A stretch of DNA of 64,000 nucleotides from Prillingera fragicola (Eukaryota; Basidiomycota; Tremellomycetes; Trichosporonales; Trichosporonaceae): positions 4,092,001 through 4,156,000 of the forward strand of contig BEDY01000001.1 of NCBI GenBank assembly GCA_002335605.1, read 5' to 3'. Below, piece by piece: positions 33,853 to 43,813 of this stretch (positions within the stretch are counted from its first letter, which is position 1; each line of letters begins with the position of its first letter). The translations under genes were made by a program, and so were the position numbers. Under the pieces are notes generated by a model. The model did not search any database. It was not told where the DNA came from and saw nothing but the letters and a program-made list of their open reading frames with translations.

Positions 33853-35809
33853 TTAAGCGCCAAAGTTGAAGCCGCCAGTGGGGGCCTGGACGTTGGACTG
33901 GAAGGCGTACTTTCCAGACTGGTCGACGGCAGGGGCGGCGGCGTCGGCCTCCTCCTCCTCGTCGTCGTCAGGGAAGAACTTGTCCATGATGTAGAAGCAC
34001 TTCTTGTAAATCTCGAGGTTCTCGTGGTGCTGGAGGTGGTGGATGGAAACCATGCCGCCGGCCTCCTCGATAAACTGGGCATACTGGTTGATGGCACCGG
34101 GGCCGTTGGCCTCCTTGTCAATCTCACCGACCTTGAGAATGTTCTCAAGACAGTCGAGGGCGACCTGGATAATCTTGTTGTCCATGGACTGGAGAAGGTC
34201 GCACATGGGCTTGAGGCAGCCCTGGCTGACAAGGTAGCGGATCTGGTTGGGCTCCGAAAGACCACCCGAGGTGGCGTTCGAGATGGCCCAGCATGCCTCC
34301 TTCTTGGTCTTAAAGTCGCCGTTCTGGAGAATGTTGATGAGGGGAGGGATAATGTTGGCGTCAATGACAGCCTGGATCTGGTGGGGGGAGCCGGCGGTAA
34401 TGTTGGAAATGGTCCAGCAGGCCTCCTTGCGGATACCGTCCTTGGGCGACGACAGCAGGCTCAGGAGAGCGGGGAGAGCACCCGACGAAATGATGACCTG
34501 GGTCTGGAGGTCGTCACCAGTGACAATGTTGCCGACCGAGCGGAGGGCAGGGGTCTGCACGGGGGTAGCAGTGTGCATGAGGAGGTCGACAAGGCGGCGG
34601 CAGACACCCGACTCGATGACGGCCTGGATCTTGTCGTTGGTGCCGTCCGACAGGTACGAAATGGCCCAGCATGCGTCAATGAGCACCTCGTCGTCAAGCG
34701 AGTAGATGAGCTTGGAAAGAACGGGGAGAGCAGGCGAGATGAGGTTCCAGTCGGGCTGGGGCGACTTGCCACGGCAAAAGTTGGACAGAGTCCAGGTAGC
34801 GTTGCGGAGCATCGAGAGCTTGTGGTTCTCGTTGAGGAGCTGGAGGAGGGGCTGGAGAGCACCCTGGCTCAGGACGTGGTCGCGGCACTTGGGCGAGTCA
34901 CCGGCAATGTTACCGAGAGCCCAGACGGCCTGCTCACGGACGTCGAGGACACTCGACGAAAGGAGACGGATGAACAGGGGGACGGCGCCGGCGGCAATCA
35001 CGACCTGGGTGTGGTCCGAAGTACCCGAGGCAATGTTGGTGAGGGCCCAAGCGGCCTCAAACTGGAGCATGCTGTTGGGCGAGTTGAGAAACTCGACGAA
35101 ACGGGGAACGACACCACACTCGATGACGCGGTCAATGGGGGGGTTCTTCTCCTTGGACAGGAGCTTGCGGAACCAAGTGGTGGCGTCGTACTGAGTCTCC
35201 TGGTTGTTGCTGTACACGGCCTGGAGCATGGCGGGCAGAGTGTCCCCGAGCGCGGCGTCGCCCAGGTCCTCGTTCTCGTCGTCCGAGTCGAGGTCATCAT
35301 CGGCAGCAGGCTGAAAGTTGCGACGCTTTGCGATCGACTCCTCGCGCTACACACCGGGGTCAGCTTTCTTGCACTCAGGGAGAGAAAAGACAATGTAAAC
35401 ACGCGGCGGTGGCGAGGGGGCCAGTGTTGCACAGTTCTTGCACACCACCAACAGACCTTGCTAGCTATGATAGCGTAGGCCTGGCTGTTTGTGTGGTTCC
35501 GGCTTCTCTGGCCAACCTTGCCGCCCAGGCGGCGGCGCACCGCACGGATGTCTCTTTGTCTGTTGGACGCACCTTTTGCTTTCGGATCTCGACCTGGGCC
35601 TCATCACGCCTACGACGGAGCTGCAAGTGTCAGCATCGCGATAATGAAAAAGGAGACGAGCGTTGAACAAGCCACCCCATGGCGCGGGTGGCGGCAGCAC
35701 GGGAGGACTGTAGGCAGAATCGGAGCCGCTCAATACACACCTCCTGGGCAGAGAACTGGGTGCGTCCCTTAAAGTTTGTGCGCCTGTGGTCAAGGTTGCG
35801 AGTCTCCAT
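33853..35809 (-). CDS. SRP1: Importin alpha (karyopherin adaptor)
   Basis: Adaptor that binds classical nuclear localisation signals and docks on importin beta. Three exons (35809-35741, 35620-35573, 35346-33853) give 536 residues, close to yeast Srp1 (542). The importin-beta-binding domain (residues 1-50) is built from all three exons: [24 protein letters not shown] and [10 protein letters not shown]. About ten Armadillo repeats follow with the NLS-groove W/N pairs ([54 protein letters not shown]). The acidic C-terminus PDDDEEEE is typical of the Cse1-binding end. Introns 1 (120 nt) and 2 (226 nt) are unusually long for this locus. A long antisense open frame is a codon-bias shadow. Confidence 0.97.
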
Positions 35810-36200
35810 GATGTGCTCCTTTTGTGGTGCGGGGGGAAGGGGGAGGAAGGAGGAAGAAGGGGGGGATAGCGTTTAAAGGCTATAAGAGAAGTGGGAGAGT
35901 GAGTCGAAGAGAGAAGAAGGAGGATGAGAGAGTGAAATGGAGATTGTTGTTGGAAGCACAGGGACAGCAGCAGCCACCCACCAGCAGCCCAGCCCAGGGC
36001 GGCAAAAATCGCGGGCACAAATTGCTTTAAAAGGGGGGATTGTATAATGTCGCGTGAGTACCACCAGGAGTGGAATACGTCATTATGCAATCGATCAAAA
36101 GCCACAGTGCTCTTGCGATTCTGTGGCTGCTGGCTGGACCAGTGGCACATACGAGTAATGCTTGCATGCAACTACAGCCCTCCTCCTGATCCTGCCCCAT
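35810..36200. other. Importin alpha promoter
   Basis: No gene is supportable in 391 bases. Purine-rich on the plus strand (35825-35945), hence pyrimidine-rich on the coding strand ahead of the importin alpha ATG, as is common in fungal leaders. Confidence 0.5.
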
Positions 36201-37696
36201 CTAACTCGCATACGCCGAAGCAGGCACATCATCATACAGCTCCTCAAGCGACCACTTTCTCCTCAGCGGCAGATCACATGGCTCATTGACGAGTCCAGCT
36301 TCAAGCCGCAGGATTGCCGTCCAGGCAATCATGGCTGCATTATCTTGACCCACTAGTCAGCTTTGTCGCTGCACGTACCCGAGGCGCAAGAACGTACCTG
36401 TACACAACGCAATGGGAGGGTAGTACAACGGGATAGGATCCGTGCGGGGCTTGGCACACTCGTCGAGCATCAATCGCAGTCTTCACCATCAGCATTTGTG
36501 TTGTGGTGCCGTAAACTCACGCCTCGCGGAGATAGACATTACTTCCAACGCCGCCACTGACCACCAAGCCCTTTACCGGCGTATTGAGCGACTTGATCGC
36601 CAGAGCGACCTTGCTCGCCACATGCCGCACCACAGTGACCTGGAACGCCCTGCTGACCTCGCGCTGGACGTTTTCGGGCACGGCCTCACCCGCCGGCACG
36701 AGCGATTGCAGCAAACGTTCAGTAGCTGAAATCAGGCCTGCAAAGCTGAATGCGACGACGGGCTTTTGCGGGCCCTTGGACAGCGGGAGGGGGAGGGGCA
36801 GCACCGGCGTGTCCTCGTAGGGCGGGAGAGGGGGCAGGGCGGCATAGTGCTCTAGCACCGGGCCGAGGCCAGTGTTGGCCTGGTGGGGCAGCTGGAGCAT
36901 GCGTGCGACGTTGTCAAAGGCGTGGCTGAGGTGTCAGAATTGTCGTAAGACAGACGGCGACATACCCCATAGCATTGTCAATGCTCTCCACGACGATCCT
37001 GAACGTCGACAGATCCTCGGCGAGGACGAGCTGGGTATGCCCCCCCGAAACGAGGAGGGTGAGGAACGGAAACTCTGGCGGGGTACGCTCCGTGAGCAAG
37101 GCAGTGAGTGCGTGCGCCTGCATGTGGTGCACGCCCACGAGCGGCTTTCCTGCTGCTGCTGCCAGTGCACGGGCCGCGGTTGCGCAGACGGACAGGCAGC
37201 CGAGCATGCCAGGGCCGCGCGTGTAGGCTATTGCGTCTAAGTCGGGGAGGGTGAGATTGGCGTCGGCGAGCGCGCGGGAGATTGCTGTTGGCTACGGGTG
37301 CGTTAGATTGGGCTTGGCTAGACTTCAAGTAGTAGGAGGTACACCTTAGCCTGGACTCACCATGTCCCGGATATGCGCCTCTTGTGCAGCAATGGGATGA
37401 ATGCCGCCCCACTTGGCGTTGATGTCATGCTGCTTGAGGACGACATTGCTCAAAATCTGTCGATCAGAAGTAATGATCGCAGCGCAGGCGTCGTCTGCCG
37501 ACGACTCGAGACCGAGGACGCGCAGGGGGCGACGAGCAGCGGGGGAAGTGGAAGGGCTGGGGTGAGATGACGTCGAGGAGGATGATGAGGTGAAGCGGCG
37601 CGCAGCGATTCGACGAGCGTGCACATGTAGCGTTACGGGCAGCCTGGTCGGTCCTGCTACACACTCATGCAACGCAGGCCGAAGCGAGCAGAACAT
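36201..37696 (-). CDS. QRI7: Mitochondrial tRNA N6-threonylcarbamoyladenosine transferase (Qri7/OSGEPL1)
   Basis: Makes t6A37 on mitochondrial tRNAs that read ANN codons. Five exons on the minus strand: 37696-37361, 37291-36966, 36925-36521, 36480-36398 and 36343-36201; 430 residues. Kae1/TsaD motifs: LGLESSADDACAAI, GGIHPIAAQEAH, AYTRGPGMLGCLSV, the metal-binding HHMQAHALTALL, LLVSGGHTQLVL, the LVVSGGVGSNVYLRE loop, and PPIALCTDNAAMIAW. The ATG at 37696 gives an Arg-rich, acid-poor N-terminus suitable for mitochondrial import. The frame stays open upstream to an ATG at 37984, which would add 96 residues including C-x2-C-x4-C-x2-C. Confidence 0.94.
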
Positions 37697-38170
37697 GCCG
37701 TCGATGTGGGTTGGCCAGCGGTGGATAATGAGGTTCAAGTGAGTGAGATGCAAATCTCGCCCCTCCACCCTGAGATTGTTGTGGCAATTGGGACATTGCA
37801 GTACTCGGCACGCTCGGCACAACCGCCATGTTGTTGACACGAATGCAGTGCTCAGTACGCATTCTGCTCGCGATGCCAAGCTGTCGTCGACGATATGCTG
37901 CGGAGGCCGAGGCTCGGTCTTGTCGCTGGCGGCATCGATGGGCACCACTCGGGCATGTGGGGGAAGGCGATGCGGCCCACTCATTTTGGGTTATGGTGAG
38001 TGGAAGCGACCAGAGCCGTCGTCCTGTACGCTGGCGTCAATGGGCGGTGCAGCGTCGTCTGATGCGCGATTTCTTGTTCGCGTTCTTATAGAGGATATAA
38101 GGGAGTGATACATGCATGCGTTCATGGCCACAGACACGACAATCACCACACAACAGCTTCACTCATCAAC
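37697..38170. other. Divergent region between QRI7 and small gene A
   Basis: Contains the in-frame upstream extension of QRI7 (to 37984) and the promoter of the small gene at 38171. GATATAAGG at 38094-38102 is a TATA-like element 75 bases before that gene's ATG. Confidence 0.5.
38094..38103 (+). promoter_or_regulatory. TATA-like element of small gene A
   Basis: GATATAAGGG ends about 70 bases upstream of the ATG at 38171. The same ATATAAGG core precedes small gene D. Confidence 0.45.
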
Positions 38171-38677
38171 ATGACCGCCTCCACCAAGACCGCCCCTGTC
38201 CTCCCCGCCTACGAGGCTCGTGAGTCGTCCCCTCTCCTCGCGACAAGCTCTAACATACCAGACATCCCCGAGTGGGAGTCCCCAGACCGCTCCTCCATGT
38301 CCCCCATCTCAGTCACCATTCCCGAGAAGCCCCCCCTCCTCGCGGACGAGTTCAGTAGGTTCGCCATCTACAACCCAAGCTGACCCCCAGCCCCCGCACA
38401 AGTGTATCTACTCCCGCACGAAGCGTCCCTCTGCTGCGAGACGCACGGGCACGACACGTCGCTGCGTCTCGGCCAAATCATCTTTCTCGGCTTTGCGTTC
38501 CCTTACTCCATGATCTGGCTTGCGGCGCGCAAGACGACGCGCTGCAGGCGCTGCTGTGAGCGGGTCGAGCTGCCGCATGGGGGCTGCCCTTGTAAGGTGT
38601 TTAGTGGCAGGAAGGGCAAGGCGGACATGGGCCAGAAACCTGCCGGGGTTGTCACTGTCAAGCCTGTCTATGTCTAG
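38171..38677 (+). CDS. Small Cys-rich single-pass membrane protein, PY motif (gene A)
   Basis: Not a family I recognise. Three exons (38171-38219, 38262-38354, 38391-38677), 142 residues. In order: LPAY motif at 11-14; acidic/Pro-rich stretch; CC at 62-63; HGHD at 66-69; one transmembrane segment at about 75-93 (IIFLGFAFPYSMIWLAA); then RCRRCC (C99, C102, C103), CPC (113-115) and a basic tail. It matches gene C (42431) in order and spacing: C-x2/3-HGHD, x-R-x-G, F-A-F-(x)-P in the membrane helix, R-C-x-R-C and a further Cys after a Gly/Pro-rich loop. No signal peptide is visible. Intron 1 (42 nt) has a clear CTAAC branch site but is in frame without stops, so a longer form is possible. Function unknown; the (L/P)PxY motif suggests contact with WW-domain ubiquitin ligases of the Rsp5 type, which is inference. 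Confidence 0.75.
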
Positions 38678-39495
38678 CTCGCGCTTGTTCCATAGGCCAT
38701 AGGTCTGGACTGGATAGATGTTGTCGGCTGTTCGAGCAGCCTAGTAGTGTATAGAAACGAAATGTATGTAGCGCATGTCACCTTTGTCTGCTGTCTACAG
38801 AGCTGCAAGTGATCGACAAGTCCGCGGCCGGCATCTCGGCCGGCCAACTCCGCCCAACACGCGCATCGACCTTCTCTGTCCACATGTCCACATGCACATT
38901 GTTGACCCGCAATACCAACTTTGATCTGCAGCGATATGTTTTCGAATCGCAAGCGAAGTGCCCAACTCTGGAACTCTGGATCTGGGCCAACGCACTTGCC
39001 GCAGGCACTCACGTCTGCACATGACCTGCCGCTTGCATGACGTGCCAATGGCCAAGACATTGTTCATACCGTGGCTGACCAAGCGGCCACCGGCGACCAG
39101 TACGCACCTGTACTGCACGGGACTGGCCATTGCCAAGCTGCCAAGTGTGCGCATCAGTATCCCACGCCAGGTTGCGATATACAGCTCAACGACCAGCCGC
39201 CTTTCGTCGCTGGCTGCTCCGCTGCCACCGCCACACCCAGCCACTGTCTGTCCATTAGCGTAGGACATGCATCGTCGCGTCGTCGTAGGTACTGCTACAA
39301 AGCCAAAATAGTACAACCAATATTAGACCCCTACTCGCAAAAGTACAAGAATAGCAGGCCTGCGCAGACATCCATGTCCGCGGCCGCTGATGGCCGATTG
39401 ACTTTTCAGTTGTGTGGTTCCAACCGATCACAGTTTCCAAAGTCATGCCTCTCCTCTGCTCGTACCGCGGACATGTGTCTCGCGCGTCTCTCGGC
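38678..39495. other. Intergenic between small genes A and B
   Basis: The 3' ends of genes A (plus) and B (minus) face each other across 818 bases. No further gene is supportable. Confidence 0.5.
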
Positions 39496-39948
39496 TTAGA
39501 GAGTACCACTACACCGCGGACACTTGTGCGAGCGCCCGAGATGGGCGACTTTGGCGAGCCACGACGGGCGGCGTTGGCGGTGCTGGGTCGCGGGCGGGCT
39601 GTCCTCCGAGTCCGAGTTTGATGCAGAGTTCGAGCCTAGCGCCGAGGTCGAGGTCGACGCCTGCGCCTCGCCCTCGGTGGCGCTCGGCGGGCAGGTGCAG
39701 CGGTGGCGCGGGGAGCTGTGGGGATCAGGCACATGAATGGGCCACGAAGAGTTGATGTACCCTTTGTACTGCTGCTGGGTCGGTGCGGGCAGTGGTGGGG
39801 GGTCCTTTTCGTACACTGGCAGACACTCTACGTCGCGTGTATACTTTGGTGGTGCTGTTTGTGTTAGCGCGAGTATGCCCGGGAGGGGAGGGGACGTACG
39901 TGCGTAGGGGTCGGGGAGGAAGAGGAAGGTGTGGGCGAACCCGTCCAT
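39496..39948 (-). CDS. Small hypothetical protein with PY motifs and Cys pairs (gene B)
   Basis: Not a family I recognise. Two exons on the minus strand (39948-39900, 39854-39496), with a 45-nt intron that has a GCTAAC branch site; 135 residues. PPxY (PPKY, 18-21) and LPxY (LPVY, 28-31) lie near the N-terminus; CTC at about 64-66 and CPRC near the C-terminus are the only Cys pairs. The middle is Ser/Thr/Asp-rich and there is no membrane helix, so it shares only the N-terminal PY feature with its neighbours. A TATA element (TTTATAAAT, 40039-40047) lies about 90 bases upstream of the ATG. The splice signals support a real gene, but there is no outside support. Confidence 0.55.
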   Translation of the reverse strand: MDGFAHTFLFLPDPYARTSPPLPGILALTQTAPPKYTRDVECLPVYEKDPPPLPAPTQQQYKGYINSSWPIHVPDPHSSPRHRCTCPPSATEGEAQASTSTSALGSNSASNSDSEDSPPATQHRQRRPSWLAKVAHLGRSHKCPRCSGTL

Positions 39949-40038
39949 GGCGTCGGTGGTCGTGGGGCGGTAGTGGTGGTGGTTGTGGTAGTATTGTGGT
40001 TGAGTGAGATTTCAGTACCACCTGCTGCCTCCTCGTTC

Positions 40039-40047
40039 TTTATAAAT
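40039..40047 (-). promoter_or_regulatory. TATA element of small gene B
   Basis: ATTTATAAA on the minus strand, about 90 bases upstream of the ATG at 39948. Confidence 0.4.
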
Positions 40048-42292
40048 CTCGTCACAACAAGCAAGCCGGACCTAGCCGGGGGTGCAAGCGCTACGGTCGG
40101 TGCATTCCTGTAGATTGCAAGCAAGGTCGCAAGGGCTCGCACGCGTTGCGAGTCAGCAGCTGAGCAGCACATGATGTGGTTACGGGCCATTCGCGTGTCA
40201 TGCCAAGAATGTGCTATCTCCGTCCACTTGCTCGCTCAGCACGCCCTAGTCCTGTGTTAGCGCGCGTATCATACGTTCAAACGCCGACCTCGTGTCGGGT
40301 ACAGACCGGCTCGCATGTACTACTGCAGCCTTGCGAGCATAGTCCGCCCGAGGTCATGCTGATCCACGAATGATGCCACCTTGGTCTCATGTTGGTGATT
40401 TCTGGCAGCCAACTTGCAACTCGCTCGCGTTGTGCCTGAAGCCACGGGTTCCGAGATTAGAAATTGGTTCACGCCACCTCTCTCACCACCCTCTCTCCTC
40501 GGGAAGACATGACGACGTCTAGTCTGTTTGCCACCCAAATGAACAATCATCCGATACGGCCGCGCTCATCACGGAGATAGTAGTCGCTCTCATCACCTGG
40601 TCTCTGACATGCCTGGCGCCGTTGCGACTGTATTCCGAGTCAGCAGAGCATGCTGGGTGCACCAGCTGCACGCTACGACGCCTAGAAAGGTGGCCACATG
40701 ACCGCCGCCAGTCTATATCCCAGTCGCGGTGGCCGCTGACATGATCATCCTTCTCGGCAGAGACGCGGGGCGTTTCAGAACGCACTTATTCACCTTGAGC
40801 CAACATCACCGGTGTCAATCACATCCGAATGGCCCTCGACCTCGGCATCGGCAAGGCTTGCGCTCTTCGAAATAGATGTGTGGCTCCACTGTGCATAGTC
40901 GACACGGGGAATGATACACCGTGTTGCTCTCAATAAAGACTAGGACTCGACTTAGGTCGGCCCGATGCCGCTACCGATGCCTGCTCCTCCTGCTCCGAGA
41001 CCGTGCCTTTGCTCGGCGATCGGGAGCGACTTGCTAGTCATGTACTGGTATCGGGTGTGGACATAGACGGGGTGGCTCGGTCGGACATACAGGCTTCATC
41101 CAAGGCAAGTCGCGACTTGCAGCAGGGCGCCATGACTTGTTGTTTCCAACGCTGCTGTTTGCTACTGTGACTGCTCCGGACGTTGAACCATGTGGATAGC
41201 CCCTTGTGCTCGTCCCGGAACGTACTGGGCTGCCAACGGGCAGAAATGCTCATCTCGCCTACATGCAAGACGGGTCACGCAAAGGCAATAGCCGATGTGG
41301 ACAGTGATCAGTAATCATCAGTGATGGCTGAGGAATGTGCTATAGGATCCGCGGAAACGCGGCTCATGTCGGTGGTGGTGGTGGTGTGCAATGATTGCGT
41401 CAGTCTGTTTGCTCAAGTGGAGCTGCCAGTGTGGAGGATTCGCAAAGACGTGGCCAGAAGAACGGGTGTAGCGAGGAGATGATTGTGTGCGCGACAGCTG
41501 TCCGTCCTCCGTACCGCATTTCGTCCAATGTCCTCGTCGTCTCCAGACGCCACCAGCCCAGGAGTGGACAGGACGAAAGCCAGAAGCCTGTACACACAGT
41601 GGCACGCTGTGCTTGCCATGATGAGGGCAGTCGGGACAGTCTCATAGCAGTGGAACCGATTAACAAGACACCGAAGGTCAGCAGTGAAGCCAGAGTAGTC
41701 GCGCTCGATCTCACCTACCCAGCCCCCTCAGACCACACGAGAGAACACTGCAAAGCACGGAAGCCCCTCACGGTCACAGCTTCCGAGCAGTGCCCAGGTA
41801 TTGCTCAGGAGTCGCGTCCTGGCATTCAATTGGTATGGCCATCGGTCACCAGATCAGAGATCTGCCGAACAAACTCCGTTGCAGATCACCACCTACACCA
41901 TTATTCTCAGTTCCCAGTGGCTCACACCTCGTCTGTCACAGTCGCCTTGCGTACGTGCATGTGCAGACAGTGCCTCCCTGGCCATGCGTACCTCATTTAA
42001 TTCTAACCCGCAACCATCGAAACTACATCGCATTTGACAGCGCACAACTCTCCGCCGCCACCACATCAAGACATCAAGATCTCTGCCACCACGCCTGGAT
42101 AGCAACACTTTCCGACCCGACTCAGATCTGCTCTCCCTACTCACACCTCCTGCACCTGTAGGCGTAATAGCGGTGCTTTGCCCATGTTCTGGCCACCACA
42201 AGCGTGTACGAGATCCGCTGCGATGCATTCGCAAGGGAGGCCGGCCACAAGCTGATCAACTGACCCTACACATCCACTCATGGTGATGGGCC

Positions 42293-42298
42293 TATATA
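42293..42298 (+). promoter_or_regulatory. TATA element of small gene C
   Basis: TATATA followed by GCG, 138 bases upstream of the ATG at 42431. Confidence 0.4.
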
Positions 42299-42430
42299 GC
42301 GTACCCTAGAGCGTTAAGGAGGAGTGGCAGCACGTTCCCCCTCCTCTCACAATATCAGCAGCGCATCAGTCGTCGCCTCATTGACACTTCCCACCTTATT
42401 GCAGCATAGACGGCCCGTCAACACGCCGCC

Positions 42431-43224
42431 ATGTCCTCATCAGCCGCGACAGACCTACCTGCCTACTCCCCAGCCTGGCAAAGCGACAAAAGTATGCCCC
42501 TCCACTGTTTTCCCACTCACCCCCAGGCTCCACCCCACTCTACCCCAAGGAGAAACGCCCAATCCTCCCCACCGCTCCTTCGGAAAGCGGCAGCGACTTC
42601 CCCCTCGCCTCGCCTGAGCCGCACCCGAGCCAATACTATCCAGCACCCACAGCCGCGTCGCCAGCCTACATCCTGCCAGTCCAAGAGGTGATCCCCGGGC
42701 AGCAGCCTACCCTTGTCGCTCCCCCGATCCAGTTCCAGCCCCAGCTTGAGCCCGAGGAATTCACGCCCCAGGGGCAGAGGTTGCTTGTCAAGTCTTACAG
42801 TGCTTGTGAGTTCCTCGTCCCCCTCGCTTGCGAACTGTGGCTGACGCAATGCAGTGGACCACGACCCCGCGACGTACTGTGCCCTGCACGGCCACGATCC
42901 CACTGTCCGCCGCGGCGTAAAGTTTGCGAAATGCGTGCTCACCTTTGCGTTCTTCCCTATTAGTCTCATCTTGTGCGTTTCCTCCACTACCTAGTCTCCC
43001 ACCTCTTGTTGTGCCTTTCGCTGACCTCCAGTCTCGCCCTTGACCAACGCCGCTGCAACCGCTGCCACGCGCCGATCGGCCCCCGCGGCGCGTGCAGCAA
43101 GCTCCCGCCCGCCGAGTCAAAGTATATCGTCATTGAGCAGGCGCCGCAGCCTGTCACGTATGAGCAGCCGGTGATTGTTGGCGAGAAGAGGGGCAAGAAG
43201 GGTAAGAAGGGTGGGCGGCGTTAG
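42431..43224 (+). CDS. Small Cys-rich single-pass membrane protein, PY motif (gene C)
   Basis: Not a family I recognise; clearly related to gene A. Four exons (42431-42491, 42527-42805, 42855-42972, 43032-43224), all junctions in phase, 216 residues. LPAY at 9-12 is followed by a long Pro/Gln/Ser-rich linker (22-113), then C122, HGHD at 125-128, VRRG, a membrane helix at about 137-156 with F-A-F-F-P, RRCNRC (C161, C164), C174, and a tail ending in a Lys/Gly/Arg cluster ([12 protein letters not shown]). The HGHD and Cys blocks lie on opposite sides of the membrane if it is a simple single-pass protein. No signal peptide; the predicted topology is N-terminus in the cytosol with the PY motif, which is inference. 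Confidence 0.78.
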
Positions 43225-43610
43225 AAGTGTGCGATGTGAGGTCGTGTAGGAGTATCAGAAGTAACGAATGGTCAAGAGTGGGTCTCGCTGGCTGGCCGAC
43301 TTATGAGGATGCACAGGTTGATGTTAGTTTGGCAGGATGTCTGGGCTACAGTGGATGACGGAGAGACGGAGCAGCGGACGGTCATCAAGACCATCCATCC
43401 ACGGAGATCAGAGTCTGCCGCCGCATACCATGCCACCTCTTGTACTCTCCCCGGCCATCCATATAGGCAGAATACAAAATCATAGTAATCCTCGCATTAG
43501 AAAGCGGTCATGAACCCACCAGCCCGCCGAGCATCCAACCTGTCCGTACCTTGCCTCCGCATTCCGCCCAAGGGGCGGAACCCGTCGGTTGCAGAACACA
43601 AACGTCGAGC

Positions 43611-43647
43611 CCGCATCAAGTAGTGGGAGGCCGCATCAAGTAGTGGG
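43611..43647. repeat. 20-bp tandem duplication upstream of gene D
   Basis: CCGCATCAAGTAGTGGG occurs at 43611-43627 and again at 43631-43647 with a 20-bp period. Confidence 0.8.
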
Positions 43648-43706
43648 TGGCATGCTCCACCTGCCTTGGGAGGTGGGATCCCAGTGGGATATGTATGAGA
43701 ACGTGG

Positions 43707-43715
43707 CATATAAGG
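43707..43715 (+). promoter_or_regulatory. TATA element of small gene D
   Basis: CATATAAGG about 100 bases upstream of the ATG at 43814; the core is the same as upstream of gene A. Confidence 0.45.
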
Positions 43716-43813
43716 TATCCTTGCGGGTTCGAATGCATCGCCTCGTTCCACATTCTCGCCACTACGCACAAGGGCACTAAATCAACTCCAACCATCACCA
43801 CAGCTCCAGCATC

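Larger units (their letters stand above)
39949..42430. other. Gene-poor stretch between small genes B and C
   Basis: About 2.5 kb. Gene B's TATA element lies at 40039-40047, and gene C's TATATA at 42293-42298. Several open frames of 60-200 codons exist, but none has a recognisable domain, good start context or matching splice sites. I see no repeats, tRNA or transposon signals. Confidence 0.5.
43225..43813. other. Promoter region of small gene D
   Basis: No gene. Contains an 8-bp-arm inverted repeat TTCCGCCC-x3-GGGCGGAA (43562-43580), a 20-bp tandem duplication (43611-43647) and CATATAAGG (43707-43715). Confidence 0.55.

Noticed and set aside
33826..35478. 550-codon open frame on the plus strand
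   Set aside because: Fully antisense to importin alpha; arises from strong third-position codon bias and has no domain.
41395..42000. 201-codon plus-strand frame
   Set aside because: Composition looks random and there is no PY motif, helix or Cys block like the nearby small genes.
43720..43745. Possible tRNA T-loop (GGGTTCGAATGC)
   Set aside because: The T stem does not pair and no acceptor or anticodon arm can be found around it.
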